This document shows positions 56,000 through 64,000 of a stretch of 64,000 nucleotides of DNA, piece by piece (positions within the stretch are counted from its first letter, which is position 1; each line of letters begins with the position of its first letter). A model generated the notes under the pieces. The model saw nothing but the letters and a program-made list of their open reading frames with translations, was not told where the DNA came from and did no database searches. The stretch is from Thysanoteuthis rhombus (Eukaryota > Mollusca > Cephalopoda > Oegopsida > Thysanoteuthidae), in assembly GCA_963457665.1 (NCBI GenBank), contig OY735207.1, positions 50,238,054-50,302,053 of the forward strand, read 5' to 3'. The position numbers were made by a program, and so were the translations under genes.

Positions 56000-56240
56000 T
56001 AGTTCAATTAGCAATGTAAGTTTATTCTAGATTAGTCTTTTAGTTTGTTTCCAATAGTATTCATGCTTGTTTTTGAGAAAATTCAGACATTTCTAGTGAT
56101 CACTCTCTAGCAAAAGGCAAAAGAAGTAACTTATTCGTTGATTACCTTTTGTCCAATCTTTCAGTTGATCTTTCCAAACAAGGTATGCTTCTAAAAGATG
56201 CTTGCAACATGATGGTTTCTATTGAATGACTAACCAGTGA
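56000..56240 (-). repeat. Rep-A dispersed repeat, partial copy 11
   Basis: 'AATTAGCAATGTAAGTTTAT' to 'GTTTCTATTGAATGACTAAC' + 'CAG' on the plus strand, covering the 5' half of the element in minus orientation. Confidence 0.75.
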
Positions 56241-56254
56241 ATTTTCCATCTTAA

Positions 56255-56430
56255 TTTTAATTGCTTTTCATCATTACTCAGACCATCAGTCTATGGCAGT
56301 GATTAAATAGTGCAGATTGGAAATAAAGGATAAGCTCTCAGCGAAACTTGAACTCTCATCACTTTTGCCTCAGTGAAACCTGGTTATCTGCTCTTACTGA
56401 TTGAGCTACAAGAACTCATAGTTCAATTGA
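56255..56430 (-). repeat. Rep-B tRNA-derived SINE, best-preserved copy 4
   Basis: The minus strand shows 'TTGTAGCTCAATCAGTAAGA' + 'GCAG' (clear box A) and 'GAGAGTTCAAGTTTCGC' (box B), then 'GAGAGCTTATCCTTTATTTC' + 'CAATCTGCACTATTTAATCAC'. It directly abuts Rep-A copy 11. Confidence 0.75.
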
Positions 56431-56564
56431 TAAGTGCAAACAGTAATAGGAGTATGGGATACAAAAAAAAAAGCAAAACTACTGGCTCTGTTGGAGGGAC
56501 TGCATTTCTTTCTAGGGACCACACTACTTAACTTATACCTAGTCATCCTTTATAGTTGTAGATA

Positions 56565-57205
56565 TGGGCATACCTGGAGATTTGAGGGTCCTGGGGTATT
56601 GGCCTCTTGAGGGTCCCCTCCTCCAACATTTAGTGCAGTGGTTCCCATCCTGGTGACCTATGGATCCCTGAGGGTCCACAGAGGTATTACTGAGTGTCTG
56701 TGGGTAGACCTTTCAGAATCCTGAGGTCCATTTGAAAATTCATTTGAATTAATGGCTGAAAAGAAAACAAGAATTATTTCCCTTAAATTATTCTAGGCTA
56801 GCTTCTCTTTTTAAAAAATCTTCCACTTCTACTTGAAATGCAAGGGAGAGTTGGAGACATTGGTTGCTCTAAGTTTATCCATCCACTCTCGTTGGTGTCC
56901 CTTCCCCAAGTAAGGAGACATTGGAATTTGATGAGCCTTAACCTGTCATGATTAAAAGGGTTGTAGCAGATATGGAATGAAAATTATTAAAAGGCAGTGA
57001 TGTAGCAAATGATTTGAGGGTCTGAGCATGGGACATGTCTCCTTGAAGGGCCTCTTCCAACATTTAGTGTTATTTGTTATCATATAATATTAGTAGAAAT
57101 GCTGTAGGTAAACTACTACTCAGACAGCTTTAGGAGCCCCCTCCATTAGTAGTCAAAAGGTGATTTAAAATGCCCCTCCTCACCACCACCTCAGTTCCTC
57201 CCTGG
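56565..57205 (+). repeat. Rep-G and CAGTGGTTCCC-type repeats, composite
   Basis: 56565-56640 and 57010-57205 match Rep-G ('GGGTCC(C)CTCCTCCAACATT' + 'TAGTG', 'TATTAGTAGAAATGCTGTAG', 'CCCCTCCTCACCACCACCTC'). Between them, 'CAGTGGTTCCCATCCTGGTG' + 'ACCTATGGATCCCTGAGGGTCC' is a hAT-like MITE inserted in the element. Confidence 0.5.
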
Positions 57206-58015
57206 TTATAGAAACATTTGACAGAAAGGGCTATCTACTTCTTTTTGAAGCCGTTGCACTGATTGCATAGGTTAATGAAATTGAGCCTTACTACCTATGA
57301 AGACTTTGTTCGAACGCAGCAAAATACCTCCCACAAATATGATATAATACCCCCATAAATATATAAAAAAAAGAATGTGTGTGTGTTATCATTTCTTCTC
57401 CAGAATGTTTATATGGATTTCAATCAAAATCTATTTTATCTATACTGTAGTGATTATCCATGAGAAAATTTGCAGATATTTTAAAATTTCTACGAGATTA
57501 CTTTTTTAAAGAAGAAACCATTTATATATACATATATCTACCTATTTCTTTGTAGTTACAGGCGTTTCTTCACGTTCTCTTACTTACTTCAAGATTCAAT
57601 TGTTTGTTTTTTTCGAAGTTTTTAATGATGTGAATAGATTGTTACCTCTTATCAATTTCATTTGTCTTATCAAAACATGACTGAACTTGTCATGTCTTCA
57701 AATGGTAAGTAGGAAATATTTTCATTAGTGAAATTGTTATCATTAAGTGGAAAAGTCCATTGTTATGGATAGAGAAACAAAGAAACAGGAAAAGTTACTC
57801 TATTCATTAGAATACTCCTAAATATAAAAAAAACAATATCCTAATCTAAATGAAAACATGAACTATTTTCTTGAACAGTTGTGGCCTGTTTTCCCCTTCC
57901 AATTGTGTGTTTACTGTGGATACAAGTTTGTGATTTTGCGGTAAAGATCATTGATTCAAATGACGTGAAAAAATATATCAGAATATTGATTTTAATTCAA
58001 ATAATGTGAAAAAAA
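57206..58015. other. Unassigned spacer
   Basis: An ATG followed by nine codons and an ideal donor (AAATG|GTAAGTAGG, about 57691-57717) is notable but unsupported by any partner. Confidence 0.3.
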
Positions 58016-58019
58016 AAAT

Positions 58020-58300
58020 AGTCAAGAAGAAAATCTTCTTTCTCCTCCTCCTCATCAGTAAGAATAAAGGAGAAGAAATGTTGGAAGAAGAAATAGAGAC
58101 AAAGTAGTAGTAGTAGTAGTTGTAGAATAATGATAAGAAGAGGAAGACAAAGTAGAAAAAGAAGAAGAAAAAGGTGTATGTGTAAAAAGAAGAAATAATG
58201 GTAGTTATAGTAGTAGTAATAGTATTAATTGTAGTAGAAAAAGAAGAAAAAAGGTAAAAAATGCAAAAAGTAGAAATAGAAGAAGAGATATAAGAAGGAA
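58020..58300. repeat. GAA/GTA-rich purine tract
   Basis: A degenerate trinucleotide array of GAAGAA, GTAGTA and AAGAGG. The Phe/Ser/Tyr-rich minus-strand frame over it is compositional. Confidence 0.85.
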
Positions 58301-58689
58301 AACCAGAGGCTAAGTATTTTTTGAAGAAGATGTGGCTATCCAGGAATATTTTTTCTAAAATCAGAAGATACTTTTTCATGATGACGTCAATAAGTTCTTA
58401 CTGGATTGTGACAAGGAAAGTTTATTGTGGCAATATAATAACAATTCAAATACACTAAAAATACTTTGATTTGTAACATGACTACTAAAATATTAATTTT
58501 AGGCATGTTTGAAATAGTTTGTCAAAATATTATTTCAATTTCAAGTGTGCCTGAAATTGAAAAATGCATTTCTTCATCAACAGTAGCTTGAAAATAATCT
58601 GTAGTTCCTGTAAATGAGATTTTTTACTAATAATTAGTAAATATTTTCTTTATTGAAATTCAAGAAAATACATCAGTCATTAAGTGAAT

Positions 58690-58835
58690 AACTGTAGTAA
58701 TTTAGGTAGCGCTGACACAGTCTTATACAAGAGTCCAAATAGACCTCCCAACATTTTCTTCCAATAATCTCAAAAGCCATTATTCTTTAAAGAAGATTTT
58801 AGAGTATTTCCATGACTCTAATAATCTTCATGAGC
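58690..58835 (+). repeat. Rep-H dispersed repeat, copy 3
   Basis: 'AGGTAGCGCTGACACAGTCT' + 'TATAC', 'CAAATAGACCTCCCAACATT', 'GCCATTATTCTTTAAAGAAG' and '(A/T)AATCTTCATGAGCCC', parallel to 21187-21335. Confidence 0.6.
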
Positions 58836-59239
58836 CCTAGTTTAGAATAATCTAATAAAAAATGAATTGTAAAAAATTACTGTCAACTTTCTCGACCTGA
58901 TTTTACTTGCTGGAAAATAGGAAGTGGATGCATGTGTGCATGTCTCTGCAACTACAGCTACTATTTCATCTGAAAAAAACGATACTCATACCCCCCCCCC
59001 AATTGCTTTTTTTGTGAAAAAGGAAATTTAAAAAAAAACAAAACATATTCATGAGGTGTCAATAATATCAATTGTCATTACTCAGTTGATTACCTACCTT
59101 GCTTTATCAAACAACGGACTTCAAAATTTTCATTACTTGCTGAAAACTCGCTCTACAGACAAAATTTTCAACTAGTTCCTAAGGAAGGCCTAAATGGTGC
59201 CTTTAGTTCTAATAAGAGATCAGAACCTCTGATTGCAAT

Positions 59240-59585
59240 GCACCATTTCTGCCACTGAGAAGCCACCTACAGATAAACATAATCAGACCTTTAGTATTAC
59301 ATTGATAGATAGATGGAAATCAGATCAATATTATCAAGGTGAGTGTTAACACTGACTCCCATGCTAATATTACTCAGTTGTAAATCTCTCAGCCTTTTTT
59401 TTGCATTCTTCAAGTAAGTGCATTTTAGGATTACCTCAATTCAATACTTCTGGCTACAATGCATCAGTTTCACTACTTAGAGGTTACACACAGATATGAA
59501 GAATCAGACTTTTAGTATTGTTGAGATATATGGATGGAAATTAGATCATTCTTATTGGGGTGAGTGAAAGCACAGACCTCACACC
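59240..59585 (+). repeat. ~220-bp local duplication
   Basis: 59240-59360 and 59460-59585 share 'CAATGCA(C/T)CA(T/G)TTTC' and 'CACAGATA(A/T)' followed by 'AATCAGAC(C/T)TTTAGTATT', 'AGAT(A/G)GATGGAAAT(C/T)AGATCA' and GGTGAGTG, then 'CACTGAC/CACAGAC'. A diverged tandem duplication. Confidence 0.7.
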
Positions 59586-59759
59586 ATTATTTGGGGGGAT
59601 GGATGAATGGGGAGAATTTTCAAAAACAAATTTGCTCAAAGACATGCCTAAGTGGGTGTCTGATTAGTGCACACAGAAAATTTCATGGGGATATGTTGTA
59701 ATGTTCTTGAGTGACATTGTTACATACAGACGGACATTTGATGAATTGAATTATGATAG

Positions 59760-61220
59760 GATTTTATTTATTTATTAATTAGGGTGCTTGTACCCCTTCC
59801 CACGAGGGCAAAATGTGACAGAAGTATGAGTTTAGTATTATAATCCTCACATCATGGGGTGTGGGGGTCAAAAGCTTATATTTCCAGGGTCGGGGCAAAA
59901 GGGTATATTTGGAATCAGAGGCAATCATAAACCTGAATTATACCTGGCCAAACTCATTTTCCCTTTAATAAATACTAAATCTATGATTGACCTTTTTTTC
60001 ATAAATCATGATTACACAATATGTTTTTTACCAAACTCTGAATATCCTAAATCTACAATCCCAATTGCACTAAATTTTAAAAAATGAACTTGCCATCACT
60101 GCCAATGATTGAACAACTGTTGCGTCAAAATTGGAAATCATGTAAAAACATTGCATTGAAGGATAAATATAGTAAGAATGAATTCTATTTATGACATCAC
60201 TGGTGTTTTCCACCATAAAAGCATCTAAAGATAGAGTAAAAAGACATCTGAAAACATCTAGATTCTGGAGAATCTAGATGTTATTAATGAACTCGTCAAA
60301 ATAAGGTAAAAAAAAAGTTCAAAAACATTTTTCCCAAGAATTAAAAAAGGGATTTTAGAACAGGGTTAGTGGCGTCCTGATGCCTATTTTCACATCTGTA
60401 GACTACTGGAACACATGAACAAACAAATGCACTTATAAAATATAAAACAGGATAGAACCCTTTGCTATCTTTGATGGCTACGTTTGATCAACTGATGATT
60501 CTGTAAGAAAAAAAAGGTATTAAAGAAAGGCCTGTTCAGTTACTTAAGTTGTTTTCCTTTGTTTTCAAGCAAATGAACATTAGGGAAAACAAAACTTCAG
60601 TCAGTCAACTATTCAGGGAAACAGTGTTTGGCCTAGAGTGATTTGGGATTTTGAAGGGAACCCGTTGGGAATTTATCTTAGTGGCAACCCTGTTACACGA
60701 TTGGCATTCAACCTATAACTAATAGTGCAAACAAGTACAACCCACTATATTATCTAGATGTCAGATGGTGCTCTTGACTGTTGATGGAGACACATGACCT
60801 AACCTTGGAGTGACATGATGAAGCATCAGAAAATGATAATAATAGTCTTTTCGTATGGGGAACATTATGTCGGGATTATGTAGAATGATTTTATCGCACC
60901 ATTACCATTTATTGACTATGCCAACTTTCAAATCCTTGCACTCTGTGACAATGCCTGATCCAGAGGAGGGCAAATGCCCTGTTTGCATCACCATCCCAGC
61001 AAACACCTATGTCTCACGTGTACTTGTCGGAAGATAGAAAAATAATTGTCTTGATCCCTGGGCATTTGCCGTAAGGCATATCTCAGGCATAAGGGATTAT
61101 CCTAACTACACATCTTCTACAATAAGGTAGTTCAGACAAGGGGAGTGTGTCCCCGTAGTACCAGACATTACACTTTTTGGGGCGCTAAGAAAATCCTGTG
61201 CCAGAACTCTTAAATTCTAA
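59760..61220. other. Unassigned spacer with a small perfect hairpin
   Basis: Contains 60253-60282, a perfect 14-bp-arm palindrome ('AACATCTAGATTCT' GG and its complement). No gene seen. Confidence 0.35.
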
Positions 61221-61224
61221 GGGC

Positions 61225-61545
61225 TTCACCAGAAACATCGCTAGAGATTTGGAGTCCTGGTGGGCTTGATTCTTTTAGGGCCCTCCATCCAACATCTAGT
61301 GATAATCGAGGAATGAACAAGGGAAACTTCCAACAAATAGACATGCACTGTATCTCCTCAAAGGCTGAATTAGTATTTATGCAATTCATGTATGTATGAA
61401 TATATCCTTGTTACTGTATATGGCAGTGGAAATGCTGAAAGTGAATTATTTTTGAGAAAGCTGTTGCCCCCTCCCCTTCATCAGGGGCCTTGGGGGTGTA
61501 CTCAAATAACCTCCTCCCTTCTCAGGTACGCCTCTGGGCTTCATG
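61225..61545 (+). repeat. Rep-G dispersed repeat, copy 3
   Basis: 'GGGCCCTCCATCCAACATCT' + 'AGTG', 'TGGCAGTGGAAATGCTGAAA', 'TTGCCCCCTCCCCTTCATCA' + 'GGGGCCTTGGGGGTG' and 'CTCAGGTACGCCTCTGG' follow the order of the 16100 copy. Confidence 0.55.
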
Positions 61546-62690
61546 CTAGCAAATTCTTGACTAAAAAAAAAACACCATCTATTGGTTCAGTGAAAATAGT
61601 ATTTTCAAAGTACGTTTGGTAAACGAAAAAATATTTCTTTAACAGTGCACACTCTCACTCAAGGTCAAGGAAGAGAAAATAAGCCAGGGTAAAGTAGCTC
61701 TTTCCTTTAAAATTCAAGAAATTCATAAAGAACTCAAAGTGCTCAGAAAAGGCAAACCCCTCCTGTCGACGTCATGCATTAACTGAATAAAAATCAGTTC
61801 ATATAGCTACGATGCAGGGGATGTAACTGTGTAAGTTCCGATTTTACAGACTAAAGTATAAAAAATCAAAATACCTCTCAGTGGGGAAAAAATTCTTGAG
61901 ATCGCTCCCGAATTCTATCAACGCTTTCTTAGCCCATGGTCCACCATTTGATATCATTGTAATTCAATTCATTGAGGACTTCAGAAGATAATGTTTTGAT
62001 AGACAGTCGGACAAATAAACAAACATGAGTGAATACATAAATCAAATATTTAATTTAAGTTACTTGAAAAGAGGAACTTATGTTCTAGAGAAATTAACGG
62101 ACGTTTTTTTTTGTAGTGTTGTGTAGTTTATGTTTGCCCTTGTAAAAACTCAATAAGAACGTGATTCGATTTTGAAATTAAATAGTGCAATCGTTAAGAA
62201 AACACAAGCTTACTTTGATTATTGAAAGTTAACATTTTTTCGAAGAAACCAATACAACTTTTCCATTGACTACTACCGTCTGATTCATTGTGTTCATTCA
62301 TCAGATTATGTATAGTATCTGTGTTCACTTACACACGCGCGTAAGAAACAGACACGCCCACATACATCCCAAAATATACAGAACCACACATGGGTGTACA
62401 CATGGGTTTGTTTACATTCATTCTAGACCCCCAAATAAAAACAATTTATTCGTATTAAAGATGACTAATAATAAATGAATATTCACAGAGCTCCTGTTTA
62501 CAGAAATAAACATTGTTTTGAAAAAAAAAAGTTGACTGGTGTAAACTAAAGTCACTGAAGTTAGAGGAAGTAGTGTAATAATCAACATATTACCCACTCA
62601 CTTTCTCTCTCTCCCCCCCTCTCTCTCTCACACACACACTCACAGAAAAAATGTCTTTCAAAGGTTTGCATCTTGTCTTCAAGTTGAATT
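61546..62690. other. Unassigned spacer
   Basis: A 'TAGCTACGATGCAGGGGATG' fragment at 61805 is a piece of Rep-I in minus orientation. CT/CA microsatellites lie at 62602-62644. No gene seen. Confidence 0.35.
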
Positions 62691-62704
62691 AGAATTATTC
62701 ACCT

Positions 62705-62960
62705 GGCAAGGGCTGAAGAATGGATCAGCCGAAACGTTGTGTCATGAGATTCGATTGTCCAAACAAAAATTGGTCTGTTCACTAGACTCTTCTTGTCTTC
62801 TCCAGGACCTCCAATAGGAATTTTCCGAAGGCGGTGCTCAGCTTCCCCCACCCTCGTATATACTACACAGACACCCTCGTCTGGTAGCCATCCTGTTTTT
62901 ATCTGCTGTAAGCCTTTTAGCACCTTGTTGCCGGTGAACGATAGTGTCAACCTATTTTAT
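62705..62960 (+). repeat. Repeat headed by a hammerhead-like GAAACGTTGTGTC motif
   Basis: CTGAAGA (62713-62719), then TGGATCAGCC and GAAACGTTGTGTC: the GAAA-CG-TTG-TG-TC part fits a 3-bp stem III with a GTC triplet, but the flanks do not form stem I. It continues as G+C-richer sequence with opposing open frames (62793-63017 plus, 62699-62950 minus), neither of which I recognise. Possibly the end of a Penelope-like element. Confidence 0.35.
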
Positions 62961-63504
62961 TGTTTAATATGCGTACGTGATACAGAAGTTTGGATACACA
63001 GCTCTACAACCCAATAAATATCGGCCTCCCTAGACTATCTGGGCCCCGATCCGATGCACTGGCTGCACCCCCTCTTAGAAGTCCTGTCCAACTCTTTTCA
63101 ACGAAGTTGGACAGTTTGATTAGTGTCTTTCCTCAAACTTCAGGTTCATATAGATTTTACATCTTCTGGGGCCAAATAGTACCACTACTACTAATAATAA
63201 TATCATGTCAACATTCAGGGTTTGGGAAATAGTTTTGTGGTGCATTTTTAATGTATGGGATCTCTGTTTTGAAATCCTGGGCATCCTCGGAAGCATGTGG
63301 TGTTCTCTAAGACAAGGCCGAGGAGGGGACTAGAAAATTTCTGTCCTTAACCGTAGATACGCGTGTGGGGTCCTTTATTAAACCTGAACGGTAAAAGGCC
63401 TAAAAAATAAACAAGTCTTCCTCCAATTCAGTTATTTCGGTAAATGTTTCTTCGTCGATCATTTTCTTGGGAAAATCCTTTTCAAACCCCCAGACCGTTC
63501 TTAC

Positions 63505-63606
63505 CTGGGAGTCCTCTCCACGCTTGTTTGAATCTTATAATTCTTCTTTTTTTTTTTAGGAAGTTTGTACCTGGCAATCCCAAGTCCATTCATTTTCCCC
63601 TCAGTT
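63505..63606 (-). CDS. Candidate internal coding exon with Lys-rich motif
   Basis: Minus strand: acceptor ..GTAACTGTTTTTAAAG|A, 102 nt, then an excellent donor CCCAG|GTAAGAACGG. The frame is TEGKMNGLGIARYKLPKKKK + KNYKIQTSVERTP, leaving AG; a stop lies immediately upstream of the acceptor. The KKKKK block could be a nuclear localisation signal. Incoming and outgoing phases are both 2, which fits direct joining to the 27352-27453 exon (AG+T, Ser). The 36-kb gap makes that join tentative, and the poly-Lys codons come from an A-run. Confidence 0.4.
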
Positions 63607-63619
63607 CTTTAAAAACAGT

Positions 63620-63642
63620 TACACACACACACACACACACAC
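63620..63642. repeat. (CA)n microsatellite
   Basis: A short CA run. Its complement supplies the (GT)n part of the putative acceptor tract of the minus-strand exon. Confidence 0.95.
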
Positions 63643-63699
63643 TTGTATATGCATAACATTTAATTTACCCTTGTCTATGAAGTTGGAAGAAGAGGTATA

Positions 63700-63965
63700 T
63701 TCATTGTTTATGTTTTGCTCGTCTCTCAGTTTATCTGCAAAGGTTCTCAATGAATTTCAATGACAGTGGAAGACTGTTGGACAGAAGCTAAAGAAGAAAT
63801 GATTACATTTTAAGGTGGATCCAGAAATCGTTTACAGCTACCTCCCTTGCATCGTAGCTGTTTATGAACTGATTTTCTTTCAGTTTTCTTTTTTTACGCA
63901 CTCTGTGTGCTTTCTAGTTTTCACTTTGTGTTGACTTTGATATACGTCATATTAGAGTCACATGC
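63700..63965 (+). repeat. Rep-I dispersed repeat
   Basis: 'TCAATGAATTTCAATGACAG', 'TGGATCCAGAAATCGTTTAC', 'TACCTCCCTTGCATCGTAGC' and 'CACTCTGTGTGCTTTCTAG' parallel 48780-48995. Confidence 0.65.
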
Positions 63966-64000
63966 AAAATTCAGTTTTCCCCAATTTAAAAATTTTACTG

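Noticed and set aside
57691..57717. ATG plus nine codons and an ideal GTAAGTAGG donor on the plus strand
   Set aside because: No promoter signal, no acceptor-linked next exon and no homology.
58020..58379. 133-codon Phe/Ser/Tyr-rich minus-strand frame
   Set aside because: Compositional product of a GAA/GTA purine tract.

Overview
This is eukaryotic (metazoan) nuclear DNA, AT-rich at roughly one third G+C by eye. It carries long (TA)n, (CT)n and (CA)n microsatellites, many tRNA-derived SINEs, MITEs and decayed transposase and LINE fragments, and no compact gene. Nothing looks bacterial: there are no operons, ribosome binding sites or long ORFs. The mix (Merlin, mariner and Tc1 fossils, RTE-like LINE tails, SINEs, hammerhead ribozymes beside TA arrays, very long introns) fits an aquatic invertebrate. 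A mollusc, perhaps a cephalopod, is my guess, but the sequence does not prove it.

Layout. 0-8.6 kb: copies of a ~440-bp dispersed repeat (here 'Rep-A'), a mariner N-terminal fossil, a decayed copy of a high-copy uncharacterised protein family and a Merlin transposase fossil. 8.7-11 kb: a MITE with clear inverted repeats, then repeat-poor sequence and a ~115-bp tandem repeat. 11.2-11.9 kb: a dispersed repeat (Rep-F) whose middle is 390 bp of pure CT. 12.65-15.1 kb: a TA-dinucleotide block with embedded elements carrying hammerhead-ribozyme cores. 16.6-19.7 kb: a repeat-poor stretch next to two phase-compatible coding exons on the minus strand. 20-31 kb: SINEs, duplicated repeats, a 150-bp tandem repeat and a third minus-strand exon. 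31-41 kb: a Tc1-like fossil, a long hairpin, inverted SINE copies, two LINE C-termini, a mariner fossil and a 31-bp minisatellite. 41-64 kb: more Rep-A and SINE copies, several MITE families, a possible ribosomal-protein pseudogene fragment and a fourth minus-strand exon.

The best host-gene evidence is a set of short minus-strand exons at 63505-63606, 27352-27453, 19594-19700 and 18922-19007. Their flanks look like splice sites, their frames are open, and all reading phases agree, ending in a stop codon at 18922. I read this as the 3' part of a gene with very long, repeat-filled introns. The repeat-poor DNA below 18.9 kb would be its 3' UTR. I do not recognise the protein. Everything else that is protein-like is transposon debris.

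The most unusual non-coding feature is the hammerhead family in the TA block. Three diverged copies share the catalytic core, a CCACA/TGTGG stem I and a palindromic ACAGCTGT stem III, as in ribozymes of Penelope-like elements and retrozymes.
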